64,000 bases of DNA from Peronospora farinosa. Lineage: Eukaryota > Oomycota > Peronosporomycetes > Peronosporales > Peronosporaceae. The notes beneath the pieces are model-generated. The model ran no database searches. It saw only the letters and a program-made list of their open reading frames with translations, and was not told the origin of the DNA. Every line of letters starts with the position of its first letter. Positions within the stretch are counted from its first letter, which is position 1. The DNA is taken from the NCBI GenBank assembly GCA_947646735.1, contig CANTFK010000666.1:1-64000 (forward strand). The letters are read 5' to 3'. The position numbers were made by a program, and so were the translations under genes. Below, one piece after another: positions 19,176 through 29,954 of the stretch.

Positions 19176-20469
19176 ACGCAGTGTCAAAGTCTTTGTACCG
19201 AGGTACATTTTAGATATATATGTTGCTTGCAAGCGCCAGGGATGGTTTTCATAACTAAAAGTTTCTATGACAATCAAGTCAAATATATCAATAACTAGCC
19301 TTTGCAAATTGCTGCTGACGATCGGCTAAACTGCAGAATTTATACCTGCATCGTTCTCGTCTACTTTGTGGTTAAAGATATCACGTCACTGGAAGCTCTT
19401 GTTGCAATTGACTGTATTTGCTCTTCGTATGCTCTAAAATAACTTTTTTACCCCTTACTCTTGACAAAGTTGTTCCTGAATACTTGTTGCACTGCATTTG
19501 TTTGTTTGACCGAATTCCATTATATTTTCTTGTCTTTTCATTGCATGATTTTTTTACCGGTCGTTTTAATTTTCGCAATTATTTTGCTGATTCATGAGCG
19601 ATAATGTCATTACCCATTAATATTGTCTAAAGCCGTATGTTTCTAGCTAGTTGGTTTTTTCCAAACATCACCTCGTCTGATATCTTATTTTTACAAATAA
19701 CACTAACTTTTGTACATTATTTGTCCCTCTTTTCTCTAATTTGGCGGAAAATGTCATCCGTCAAGCGCGACTCGTCATGAGGAAATGTCGAGACTTTTCT
19801 TTTCAATTCTTGCGCAAGTGATACTTCTGTGGCTACGATTTTATACTCATTAGGCACTAGAGGAGCAACAGAGGCACGCGAGGGCGACGTTGACGTCACG
19901 GGACGAGCACTGGCAGCTATAAGTTTTGCCTGAGGCCACTAGACAAATGACAATTATGTATTATTTGAATGCGTATGAGGGATACACAAGTTTTGATCAA
20001 CAACGTAAAGGCAAAAATGACTATAAAACTTCTTGGTAGGTAATGAAATCGTGTGTCAAAGCTACAAAAGGGCCTATGGTATAAATTATATCGTCATCCA
20101 CAACCTTTGCTTATGGAGGGCGTATACCTTCAGATTAAGCCACAAGAGGCCGGCAAATTAAAGGCATTGATAGCTCGTATACTGACACAATAGAGCCAGT
20201 ACTACTGGCAAAAAATCGGTCCACTTTTGTTGGAAGCAGTACCGGTATTGCGTAAGTAAAGTTTATTGTCACCCAGTATCACAAAACTCGAAGGTATTTT
20301 TTGATCTCCCACTTATTAGTTGTTTCTCATTTTAGCTTCGGTATTGCTATCTAGAAATATATTTCATGACCAAAGAAGGCCATTTCTCTAGTTTCTATTA
20401 TTATAACTACTATAATCTGCATATCTTCCTTCTATTCATCGTTCATACAAGTACATTTTGCCTTGAATA
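19176..20469. other. AT-rich intergenic region
   Basis: No supported gene. On the minus strand a 71-codon frame at 19932-19717 (NEYKIVATEVSLAQELKRKV...) ends in TAA and is preceded by a TTTGTCTAG splice-acceptor-like site. It could be the last exon of an unseen gene or a relic. The remainder is T-rich and without repeats. Confidence 0.4.
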
Positions 20470-21150
20470 TTATCCGGAGCCCCGCAATGATAGTGATAAA
20501 GGGCTGACACATGTCTCTTCATCTACTTTGAATCGAAATGATACAAACTTTTTCAAAAGAGATTGATCTTGTGCAATGGTAATCGCCGATGGAAGTCGCA
20601 ACGCTGCTAGCAAGTTCATTGGAGGGTGTTCAGCTTCAATAGTCTTCTCATTTGTAGGCAAACATGTAAAGTCAGGATAATGCTGCTCAATCGTAGCGAT
20701 CGACTCTTTGTTCTGCTTTAGCCTTCGCAACGTTGACAATGTTTTCGTCATTCCAAGCGCCAATACTGACCTGACTGTACGCTCGCGTACTTGACTCACT
20801 ATAAGATAGAATTCCAATCCATCAAAGAAAAGTGGTCTTTGTGCTGAGTTGGTTGCTGGTTCAATTTCCATATTATCTTCTGTCTCGCTGTATCCTTCAT
20901 CTGACATATCGTTTCCTTCTTCCTCAGGGGCTTCATCTGACATATCGCTTCCTTCTTCCTCAGGGGCTTCATCTGACATATCGCTTCCTTCTTCCTCAGG
21001 AGCTTCATCATCACTCCAAGCCGATAATCCTGGGAAATCCGTCTTGTGTTGACTCAATATCGCTGCATTCTTCTGGTCTGCTCGTACCTGAGTTTCCATT
21101 GTACTATCTCGATTCATAATGAGCAAGTTGTGATCTAGCTGGTTTACCAT
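20470..21150 (-). CDS. Acidic-repeat hypothetical protein
   Basis: From the first in-frame ATG (21150) it encodes 226 residues. The middle carries a 12-residue acidic repeat (SDMSDEAPEEEG) in about three copies, encoded by 36-bp tandem repeats at roughly 20905-21015. The C-terminal half (residues about 110-225) is non-repetitive: RPLFFDGLEFYLIVSQVRER, then a Leu-rich ALRLPSAI. The frame stays open upstream of the ATG to about 21290, so an upstream exon is possible. The DEAPEEE motif recalls acidic stretches of ribosome-biogenesis proteins but no family assignment is made. The true start is uncertain. Confidence 0.45.
   Translation of the reverse strand: MVNQLDHNLLIMNRDSTMETQVRADQKNAAILSQHKTDFPGLSAWSDDEAPEEEGSDMSDEAPEEEGSDMSDEAPEEEGNDMSDEGYSETEDNMEIEPATNSAQRPLFFDGLEFYLIVSQVRERTVRSVLALGMTKTLSTLRRLKQNKESIATIEQHYPDFTCLPTNEKTIEAEHPPMNLLAALRLPSAITIAQDQSLLKKFVSFRFKVDEETCVSPLSLSLRGSG
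20903..21015 (-). repeat. 36-bp tandem repeat, about three copies
   Basis: The plus-strand unit starts GCTTCATCTGACATATCG and is followed by CTTCCTTCTTCCTCAGGG. Copies are nearly identical, with single-base changes such as GTTTCC for CTTCC. The unit length of 36 keeps the reading frame. Confidence 0.85.
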
Positions 21151-21192
21151 AAAAAACGACAAGCACGTCAAGTGGTACAAGCCGTCGAGCAC

Positions 21193-21643
21193 AAATTGCA
21201 GAATGTGGTCGTAGCAGAAGTACCTAGGACAGCCGCTTACTATAGGGCGAATATATGTAGGATTTGCTCGTGGCGACTGGCCTGAGTGTCACAGACGTTT
21301 TCTACTTGCAGTTTTTACGTGCGAACAGTCGTTTAAGAGCGCGTACATGTACTCGTTGCGATGTCTGCTGGAAACTTGGGCATTTCTTTGACTGATCGTG
21401 AAATGTTCAGTACCCAATGCAGACAGTACCAAGAAGAAAACACACGCACACACAACTCGAGCCAACGTGACCATAAGTCGATAGAAAAAAATGTCAAATG
21501 TTGTACGATCTCTTCCTCGAACGAATTCTTTGATGGACATATGCATAGCAGCGTCCCGAAAGTGCCGGAACAATACCGTTTCGGGATATCGTTTTTATAT
21601 TTAGTAAAATGATACATTAGCACTCAGTATACTTTTTAGAAAA
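21193..21643. other. Intergenic, with one small minus-strand frame
   Basis: The minus strand at about 21543-21289 holds an ATG-started frame of some 85 codons (MHMSIKEFVRG..., with a hydrophobic LARVVCACVFFLVLSAL span). Nothing supports it beyond openness. The region also serves as the upstream sequence of the plus-strand gene at 21644. Confidence 0.3.
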
Positions 21644-22138
21644 ATGTCAGCCTTTGTTACCAAAAATTGCAAAACAATGCACGAGAAGGTCTCAACGATA
21701 TCGATGATGCTCTGGCGGAGTGTACAAAATGTACTTGAGACTTACGGGTGGAAGCTACTGGTTGCTGCATTTCTCTTCTACGTGGGATATCGACGCTATA
21801 GAAAGTTCACTGAGCACCGACGTCATCAACGGATTCTTGAAGGCGCCAATGGTACGTCCTGTCGTTTTAGGTCCAGTATGGCTGTGCCCCTCAACCCCAA
21901 GACTTTCTTGCATGCGTTAGATGATTTCCATTGTAACAGCGTTTCGTTACAGCTCTAGTAGTGATTATATGTACGTTACTGACTTTTGACTTGTACATAT
22001 ATATATTTGTATGTACATGTAGATCCGGAGCGGGTGGCTATACTTAAGCGAGAAACGGCACGTGTTCGGGACAAGCAGCAACAAGAGATGCAAGCCAAGT
22101 TTACTAAACGGAAGGCAAAGGGACAGAAAAGAATGTAG
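21644..22138 (+). CDS. Small single-span membrane protein with SelS/VIMP-like layout
   Basis: Two exons: 21644-21851 and 22023-22138, with a 171-bp intron opening GTACGT and closing TGTAG. The join makes a GAT codon and gives a 107-residue protein. A membrane segment lies at residues about 34-47 (WKLLVAAFLFYVGY), followed by a basic YRRYRKFTEHRRHQR stretch. A charged helix after the splice (DPERVAILKRETARVRDKQQ) leads to a Lys-rich end. A short N-terminus, one span and a long charged cytosolic helix resemble selenoprotein S/VIMP, which anchors p97 at the ER. There is no selenocysteine and the tail is short, so this is a guess from layout. Confidence 0.6.
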
Positions 22139-22345
22139 CAGTGTGTGCCGTATACAGCGGTATTCAAGCACCGGATGCTGTCTATTGAGTAAAGTTACAG
22201 TCTGACTGACTCCTGCAGCATGCACTCCCTCAAAGTTCAGTGAACATTTCTATGTGTAATTGCGATGGATTCATCGAGATTTAGAGCTATAGGTCTCCTT
22301 TCCCTTGCAAGCACGACGGAGGGGTTCTGAAAAAAAACCAACCGC

Positions 22346-24412
22346 TCATTCTTCGTGACAGAGTGCTTGCGCCACGCCCCGGTCGCCAAACTCGCGGTGG
22401 AAATTCATTACAATCTTCTCATCCAGTCGGTAGTAATCCTCAACCGACTTGTGCGACTTGACATCTAGATCTACAATTGCCACCACACAATCAAAAGCCA
22501 GGTCACGAAAGCGCACATGGTGTTCAAACTCCACGAGATGCTGAGGAGGCCGCGAGGTGTTCAATGTCTTGTTTTGAGGGTCATCGCCTCGACCTGCGTC
22601 GTCACCGGGCGAGCGGCGCAAGCACAAAAGCAGCGAGCAGTCTTTCAACGTTGTAGCCACCTGGAACCGCTTTTCTAGCTCCTTGTACAAATCATGGAAT
22701 TGCTGGAGACGCATCGTCTCCCACGATTTAACTTCTTGTAGCACATCCAGCTCGGGTAGATGGTTCAGTGCAATGTTCAAGAAAGCCAATCCGCGTGCAA
22801 GACTTTCTTCTTGATCTACATCTTCGTCCGTCGAAGAGTTAGAGTGCTGCCGTATTGATGCTACTAATTCACCCACAGTTGTATCAGCTTTAGATGAAGC
22901 CACTATCGTATTCTCTTCATCAAGTCGCTGCAGCAGCAATTGAAGATGCCACATGCCATCTGCTGAAATGTGGTCTAGCAACTGCATCTGCTTCAAGTCG
23001 TCTAAAATAGCCAGCTCCTGTAAAACTTGCGTGATCAGCTCAACTACTTCAGGCATCAGTTGTGCATGATCACGATCATGCTCTGCCCCCTTTTCATCAA
23101 AGGCAATTTCGTGCTCGGCGCCTATGGACTGGCACGAGTGTCGTAAGCCCATTCGTTTTCGTTGACAATAGGAGTACCGTGACTGGGCCGCACCCTTTGG
23201 CAGCGCGTCAGCATTCAAGCCTGTAATGACATTCACGACCTCGTCCTCTGCCGAGCGCACAAATAGCTTGAAATTATTCTGAGGCGTTCGCTGCAATGCT
23301 CGAAGAGCTCGTCGCTTCCTACCTGGGTCCTTTGAAAACAAATCCAATGGACAGTATTGACTAATCTCTTCCACCTTACCAGTGCGCTTTTTATAGTGCT
23401 GGTGCATGCAGAATCGGCACACACGTGCCTTCGTAGGACTAACCAATGGACCCTTTGGTTTAAACCCAATCTTCGGCTTCAACTCCACACAAATATTGCG
23501 GAAACAGCAGTCAAACACGTTTCCAGCATAGAACGAAGAAGTGCGTGCAGACATAAGAGTATGTGGCATGTTTACACAGTGAATTCTACCAGGCCGGTTC
23601 AGCGTAGTCAACGTTTCCTTCAATATACTTTCTCCCTCGTCTTCGTCTTCCTTGTCCGACGTACTGCTGACACTTGTGCTGCTACAAATAACATTGTGAT
23701 TACCATCCGCTTTCATTCCATCCACAATTTCCTCTTCTTCTTCCTCGACGTCGTCATCTTCGTCCGACAAAGTCACTTTTTCCTCTTCTTCTTCGTATTC
23801 TTCTGCTTTTGTTTCCAGCAAACTTTTTGTTGATTGAAAGAAATTTCGCACACGATTTTCATCTGGTAATGGTAATGTCACATCTGGTAATACCATCACA
23901 CATTGCAAGGAGACATCAATCTGACTGTGTCTTCGATGATTTGGTCGACATTCGAGCGACAATAATTGTGCATTTAGTGCTTGTAAAAAGCCACGTTCAA
24001 CATCCACAAGCTCAGCTACTTGAAGATAAGTATTTTCTCTACCCCCAACAGTCATATGGTCGTGCAATTGTTGCTGTAGAAACGGCATAATTTCATGTGT
24101 AGCATAATCCAGCACCTTTCTTGGGTGTGGATAGTGTGGCACATAGGGTTTCTCATCTCTGTTCTGCTGTTTGTCTTTCGTATTGTTTCGGATTGGGTCG
24201 ACCACATCACATTTCTTCACACGCAATAATTTGCCTTTGAATTCAATGGCAACGGCACTAGATGCTGTTTTATCGTCTGGTCGATGACGAAATAAAACAT
24301 TCGCACCTCCTTCAGCCACGTATTTCCATTCAGAAGCCACAAGACCAACGCATAGACGGTGATAAGTAGATGTGACGGTTGGAGATGATGACGCTGGCTT
24401 TAGAAGGAACAT
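22346..24412 (-). CDS. IPK1: Inositol-pentakisphosphate 2-kinase
   Basis: A single-exon, 688-residue protein from ATG 24412. IPK1 phosphorylates the 2-position of IP5 to make phytic acid (IP6), with roles in mRNA export and phosphate signalling. Family motifs are present in order: the nucleotide-binding [13 protein letters not shown] (about residues 31-43) with [10 protein letters not shown], then [13 protein letters not shown] (about 310). Next come [10 protein letters not shown]...[11 protein letters not shown] (about 333-363) and near the C-terminus [20 protein letters not shown]. An inserted acidic tract ([18 protein letters not shown]) at about 210-235 and a Lys/Arg-rich region make it longer than plant IPK1 (about 450 residues). 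It is divergent from the RMND5-type gene, with about 400 bases between the start codons. Confidence 0.88.
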   Translation of the reverse strand: MFLLKPASSSPTVTSTYHRLCVGLVASEWKYVAEGGANVLFRHRPDDKTASSAVAIEFKGKLLRVKKCDVVDPIRNNTKDKQQNRDEKPYVPHYPHPRKVLDYATHEIMPFLQQQLHDHMTVGGRENTYLQVAELVDVERGFLQALNAQLLSLECRPNHRRHSQIDVSLQCVMVLPDVTLPLPDENRVRNFFQSTKSLLETKAEEYEEEEEKVTLSDEDDDVEEEEEEIVDGMKADGNHNVICSSTSVSSTSDKEDEDEGESILKETLTTLNRPGRIHCVNMPHTLMSARTSSFYAGNVFDCCFRNICVELKPKIGFKPKGPLVSPTKARVCRFCMHQHYKKRTGKVEEISQYCPLDLFSKDPGRKRRALRALQRTPQNNFKLFVRSAEDEVVNVITGLNADALPKGAAQSRYSYCQRKRMGLRHSCQSIGAEHEIAFDEKGAEHDRDHAQLMPEVVELITQVLQELAILDDLKQMQLLDHISADGMWHLQLLLQRLDEENTIVASSKADTTVGELVASIRQHSNSSTDEDVDQEESLARGLAFLNIALNHLPELDVLQEVKSWETMRLQQFHDLYKELEKRFQVATTLKDCSLLLCLRRSPGDDAGRGDDPQNKTLNTSRPPQHLVEFEHHVRFRDLAFDCVVAIVDLDVKSHKSVEDYYRLDEKIVMNFHREFGDRGVAQALCHEE

Positions 24413-24809
24413 TGCGCTGGGTTCAGAGCAAAAGAGGTAGTGAGAGAGATTCAGCGAACTGCGCGAGGGGTTACAACTTGGAAGGGTTTAAATCAGTGTG
24501 AATGCGATATAAAAACGACATAAAAAGTTTAGATGGAGACAAGATGATGACATTTAGATGTAGATTTTTAGCAGTCACGGTTTTCTGTCAATATTTTTTT
24601 TTTACATGTTAAAAAAAATCCAGTTAAAAAAAGTAACACAAATGCTGAAATTCGGTTTTAAGCGGTTTTATACAAACCTCTCGTTTTTTAACGCTCATGT
24701 GTACAAGTTGCTGTATTCTGTGGCAAAATGTGTATTCGCGTCCTTTTTGTTCTTTCATCTGATACGTTCTCAGAAAACGTCGTCTACGACGGGCAGCAGC
24801 TACTTTGAG

Positions 24810-26640
24810 ATGGAGACATTAGAAGAAGAGAGCAGACGTGTGTTAAAGAAGCAACGTGTATGTGTGGCGCAGATTAATCTTCAACTCGACGAGCTGCTGA
24901 TGCACGTGGATACGACGAAACAGCAACTTGAAGCGCGACAGAAGGAGCTTTGTCGAAAGAAGAATAGGCAATTGAAGGAGCCATTACTTAGCTCAGCAAA
25001 GAATGAGGAAAAAGGCAGTCAAGATGCTAGCAATAATGAAGCAACCCAATTTTTCAATGATGATAAAACACTGTTGGAGGTAGCTGAGTCGTCGTACAAT
25101 GCTGAAGAGTTGAAGATAAAGCAAGAAGATGTAGGAGTCGAGGAGCAGGACAATGAGACTGAGTGTATCTTGAAGGACTTTATTTATCGGGTGCAACAGC
25201 TTAATATTGAGAAGAATGTTGCTAGAGAATTAAAAGCCATCCACATACTGCTGTCCAAGCTCTCAAAGCATATTGACAAGGTGAATAGTACTCAAAATAA
25301 TTGTCAAGTGAGGTTGAGGACTGAATTGATGTTTGTTGTGGTTGTAGAACCTTTGCACAGATATCGCCAAGGTGTGTGGTACAAATAAACTCGACCAGAA
25401 ACTTGTGTGGCGTCTGGTGGCGGAGTATCTTTATCAAGATGGACAGATTGAGGCGGCTGATACCATGTGCAAGGTGAGCGTGGATTGTGAGTGTGGATCG
25501 AGCTATCTTTTCTCATGTTCATGTTTAACAGGAGGCGGGACTCGAGCTGCCCTTGACATTTAGAGAAAGTTTCATCGAGTTGCACCAGATCTTGAAAGCA
25601 ATAAAAGAACACGATATACAGCCTGCACTTGAGTACGTTGCCTGCTTTTTTGACGAAAAGACGGAAATATTATTCGGCAGGTTTATGATTGTTGGTGCGT
25701 GCATTGTGCTTCAGTTGGGCTCGGAAGCATCGAAAGGAACTAGGACGATTGGACATTGACATTGAATTTGAATTGGTTCGACACAAGTACGTGGACATCC
25801 TTGAGTCTTCACCAGACATGATGGATGCAGTCAGCTTCGCCAACAAGGAACTCCCTTATTTTCATCAGACACACTACGAAGGTGGGCATAAAAGCACGAG
25901 AGGTTATATGATAAAAGCTGGCGTGCCGTTGGTGCTAAATTGCTCTTTCATTGCGCAGAGGTGGGTGTGTTGATGAGCTGCGTATTATTTAAAGGCAAAC
26001 TGGAAGAATCGCCGTACAAAAAGCTGTTCAATGACGATCGCTGGAAAGATATTTACGACGCCGTGATCCAAGCATGCTGCCGACTTTGTTCTGTTCCATA
26101 CCGGTCTTACCTCGAAACATGGTACGCCCTGTGCAAATGACGGAAGCTGTGTTACAAATTCCAACTGCAATAATAGTTTGTCAGCAGGTATACCGGCACT
26201 GCCTGCGATGCGCAAGCTTGCATCTGTTATGGATGGTAAGCTAGCTGATTGGGCCAGCATAGAGGAACTACCTGTACGTAAAGAGAAGGCTCGTCATCGA
26301 TGTGGACCTGACAATGCCTACTCGTTGCTGTGTAGGTGGAGATTCCAATTGCAAAAGAGCTTCGATTTCACAACGTGTTTTCCTGTCCAGTGTCGAAGGA
26401 AGAGAGTACCCCAGACAACCCACCAACAATGCTGAAGTGTGGCCATGTGATTTGTCGCTCCTGTGTCGATCGGTTCTCCTACAACATGACTCGGTTTGTT
26501 GTGCCTAGAATCTTAATATTGCTGCTTCGTTCCCTGACACTCGTTTGCGCTTTCAATTTTGAATAACCTACAGACGATTTAAGTGCCCCACTTGCCCAGT
26601 CGAACAAACAGAAAGTGAAACGCGTAAGCTGTTCTTTTAA
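24810..26640 (+). CDS. RMND5/GID2-type RING subunit of the GID/CTLH E3 ligase, eight exons
   Basis: Exons by eye: 24810-25280, 25348-25473, 25532-25632, 25715-25881, 25959-26121, 26177-26273, 26336-26493 and 26574-26640. Introns are 55-82 bp, all GT-AG, and all joins keep frame, giving 449 residues. The order matches RMND5A: an N-terminal coiled region, LisH-like LVWRLVAEYLYQDGQIEAAD, CTLH/CRA with FRESFIELHQILKAI and PALDWARKHRKELG, and a C-terminal degenerate RING. The RING has CPVSKEESTPDNPPTMLKCG, then HVICRSCVDRF and CPTCPVEQ, ending in LFF as in the animal protein. The family works with MAEA/GID9 as the catalytic pair of the GID/CTLH ubiquitin ligase. An upstream in-frame ATG at 24642 would add a hydrophobic N-terminus and is judged less likely. 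Confidence 0.88.
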
Positions 26641-26712
26641 ACGCCGATCACTTCTGTTTTTGTGCCTGAGGTGTCACCTTGAGCGTGTCCCGTATTCTGC
26701 TAGATTACCGCA

Positions 26713-27551
26713 TCATGTAAGTTGAAAGCGCTTCTCGAAACTGTTCATATCCGATGTGCTCCTCTTCATTGTTTTGTTGTTGCTACTGGACTTTCCGGAG
26801 ATTTTATACCACGTATTATTGTCGTGACCCTGAGTCTGTCTACCAAAGTCACGACTTTCTGGTATGTAATGAGTAGTAAATGAAGTCGTTGCAGTCCTTT
26901 TTTTCTGTGGCGCTCGCATGTTCGTCTGTTGGTTTTTCTTGCAACGAAAGATCTCCAGATCTTTCTTGAGCTCTTGTATTTTGTCTTCCATGTCGTGCAC
27001 TTTATCTTGCAATGAACTTAAATCACTCTGCTGATCAGTGATAAGACTTGTCATTGCATTTATCACATTGTTCACGTCCCGCTCATGTTGTGCCTGGTGT
27101 TGCTTGCTCTTGTGAAGATCACGACGAACAAACATCAATGACTCGTGATCTTGGGATACCTGGCTTCCCAATACTATCTTTGGAGTGTCTTGAACTAAGC
27201 TTAACACCGAGGACTGAGACGAGCTGCTGATAATCTGGGGTTGTGATCCGCCGTCCACGGCCTTTTGTTGATGGATCGAGTGCGTCTTTCTCTTCTTATG
27301 AGTCTTCCAACTAACAAGTGAAAATAATGTCGTCTTCAACGTCGTATTACACCTGCATGTATAGCATCAGATCTCATTATTTTCCATACATTGTCAGGAT
27401 CCTTTTAAGTGTAAATCATGCACCATTTGCAGTGAATCCACCGGCCTCTTCGAAGATCAATGCCTCCCACAGCTTCGTCTGTAATCACCTTTCTTTCATA
27501 ATCGTAGACCTCGATTGGCCAGGTATTGAGTGCGCATCGTTTCTTGCTCAT
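26713..27551 (-). CDS. Zinc-finger-like, coiled-coil hypothetical protein
   Basis: Two exons: 27551-27424 and 27352-26713, with a 71-bp intron opening GTGCAT and closing TGCAG. The join gives TGG and a 255-residue protein. The splice creates HCKWCNTTLK...SWKTHKKRKTH at residues about 40-66. This has two Cys and two His in C-x2-C...H-x5-H order, a plausible single zinc finger with a basic end. Residues about 100-160 form a coiled coil (MTSLITDQQSDLSSLQDKVH and onwards). The tail is Ser/Lys-rich. It is convergent with the RMND5-type gene, stop codons 72 bases apart. A nuclear or nucleic-acid-binding role is inference. Confidence 0.6.
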
Positions 27552-28374
27552 GACAGAATGCGGAATGATGCGGAACTGCAACTTTTGGTGGAAGAGTGAT
27601 GGTCACAACTTCAACTTCTACAAAATCGACAATAGGATGAAAATCGAGCGAGTAAAGAGCTAGTTGGCACCACCCTCTCATCATTTAAGCAGTTCCTTTG
27701 AGATCATCGAGGATAAGGCCAACGGGGTGAGTATGAGACTAATGGGGTGGAGCATTATTCGTGCTGTCAGAATCTTCTAAAAATGAAGACTTAAAAGTAA
27801 ACGGTGGGACTAGCTTACACTCTAAGAGATTTTGAGGAGTCTAGCGTAACGCCTTCGTCATATAACATTGAACAAAGTCAAAGTAACTTTCAAGATAAAG
27901 CTAGCGTGTCTATTGGGCCCACTAAGTGTTGAGTTTACAGACGAGAACGAATCAGAATATGCTTCTCGATTTACAGGAAATAGTGACAAATGCAGCTGAA
28001 GAGTGTGTATCACGAGACATTCGTCACATATATTTCAGTGACGTTGTGAATGCTGTGAAGTGGTTGATTGTATGCAGAAACAGTGATCGATTTAGTTGCT
28101 CATATGGGTTTTTAAATTAGAGACCTCGCTCGAAATAAAAAAGCAGAGCAAAAGCAGCCTTAGCAGAAGTGTTTGGTCGAGCACGACTTATGAGCTCCAT
28201 GGCAACATAATATCGATCCATGTGAGCTATTATGAAGCAGTAGAGTCGATCAACGATGCCTTAAGATGCGTGGGGTGATGGGAACAAAAGTGCACCGAGA
28301 AAGCATGTTGTGCCTGTCGACTGTTGGAACATCGCTAAATCGACTCCACTACTTCTAGATTGGAACGGGGTGAG
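27552..28374. other. Intergenic, possible relic frames
   Basis: Short plus-strand frames at 27926-28120 and 28096-28278 (LLDLQEIVTNAAEECVSRDI; SIHVSYYEAVESIND) could be decayed coding sequence but match nothing recognised. Element C begins near 28375. Confidence 0.35.
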
Positions 28375-28790
28375 TCCGTTACATAATATTGACACTTATA
28401 TGAAGTGTCAATAAGAATATTGTTTTAACTAATACTATTTTGACAATATTATCTTTTCGTAAAATATTGCTTAAACCCTTTAACTGGTTGATACAGGCCA
28501 ATATATTAACCAGGGCGCTGGCCAATGACCGACGGACGCGCGCAACGAATGAAGGGTAAGTGGTCGACATACGTAGTTGTAGTTAAATATAGTTAAGACA
28601 AGATTATAACAGATACGTTCTACTAAATAGTTAAACTATACTAAGTACAGTTTTCTTTACTCTTACAACTAAGTACATCACTTAGTCGTATATCTTCCTC
28701 TGTCTCCGTCCGAGTAAGTGAGGTTTTAAGGCACCTGCTTTACTTTCATCAGTAAAGGTAGACTATACTGTTATCAGTATAGTCGGAGGG
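28375..28790 (+). repeat. Putative 5' LTR of element C
   Basis: The stretch begins CGTTACATAATATTGACAC and lies directly upstream of the primer-binding site at 28795. Without a second copy its left limit cannot be fixed. It has internal short inverted repeats (TTGACACTTATATGAAGTGTCAA at 28387-28409, ACTATACTG/CAGTATAGT at 28762-28782). Confidence 0.5.
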
Positions 28791-28794
28791 TTCC

Positions 28795-28811
28795 TGGTAG
28801 CACTTCGTGGT
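28795..28811 (+). other. Primer-binding site of element C
   Basis: TGGTAGCACTTCGTGG keeps the TGGTAGCAC core shared with A and B, again pointing to a tRNA ending in ...GTGCTACCA or initiator Met. Confidence 0.55.
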
Positions 28812-28818
28812 TCGTTCA

Positions 28819-29794
28819 ATGACCGCCGCACCATCCGCTATGGAATCAGCGGATGATGAACGTCATCACGCAACGCGTGATGAGTTCTGCCATTTAAGTG
28901 TTTTCGAATGGAATGCGGCTCAGCGATATGGCTGACACCATCGGCAACCCTGCCGTTGGTATCAGGTTGCTCTCTCTTAGCGGAGACAAACAACATGCAA
29001 CCACCGCCAAGTTCATACAACATGAACTTGACGAAGTTGTAAAGAAACTCACCTTGCTATAGGAGCAAGTTTCTCAACAGGTTGACCTGTTGTGAAAGCA
29101 AGGCGCTCAACAAACTGACTTGTTGATACAGCAGGGTGCTCATCAGTCTGAATCGTTGAGACAACAGCAGACAAATGTTGCTGCCGGGTCGACGCATGCA
29201 CGTCGACCCGAGTCCTTGAAGATTAATGTCTCCAAGTAGAATGCAGTCGAAAGCGACTCCTTCTTTAGATGGTTCGTCGAACTTGACGATGCCATCGAGG
29301 CTCGTCGCATCAATGACGATGCGATGAAGGTCAAGTCCGCCATGTCGAACTTGGCAGGACGTGCCAAAGCTTGGGCCTTAGGGCCCAAGCTGCATGCCCA
29401 TACGTTTCATAACGTATGATGTCTTCAAGGCGCGGATCAAACACACGTTTGAACCGCCTCAAGCCGAATTCAGGGATCGGGCTGAGGTCCTGGATTTGCA
29501 ACAGGGTAAGCGTGATATACACGCTTACGCCCAGCATGTACGATATCTCATTAGCTGTATCGTAATACACCTGATAGATGTTCACACGCAGATAATTGTG
29601 TTCATCAAGGGTCTGATAGATGGCCATCTCAAGACCGACCTGTTCCGCTTAGAACTCGAGTCGCTGGATCAAGTGATCTCTGCAGCGGAACTGGAGGACT
29701 TTAGCATGCAACAGGCTCACTTCCCTCGGGATCCTATCGTCCATCAAGACGACAGGAGGGAAGAGGTCCAAAACCAATGGACCTCTCCTATGTA
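28819..29794 (+). pseudogene. Element C gag
   Basis: ATG 28819 opens a short N-terminal piece (MTAAPSAMESADDERHHATR) that soon meets stops. The capsid resumes around 29262: FFRWFVELDDAIEARRINDD, SNLAGRAKAWALGPKLHAHT, then from 29424 FKARIKHTFEPPQAEFRDRA to a stop near 29794. The W..AL-W and ARIK-F-PP elements are those of Ty3 gag. At least three frame breaks are present and no zinc knuckle was found. Confidence 0.72.
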
Positions 29795-29954
29795 AAGAGC
29801 GAGCGACCTCGCATTTTAAGTACAAGCGATTGCAAAAGTGCAATCGCCGCCAGAAGATAGATCACTAATCCAATGAGTGCAGCTCCCCACACTTAGTGTC
29901 TCATAAAGCTTGAAGTGACGATTGTTCGTCTGCTAGCAAGGATCATAGAATTGG

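Noticed and set aside
25281..25307. Longer first exon of the RMND5-type gene ending at 25307 (40-bp intron)
   Set aside because: Splicing at 25280 gives a 67-bp intron and the IDKN segment that aligns with RMND5A; the alternative intron is unusually short.
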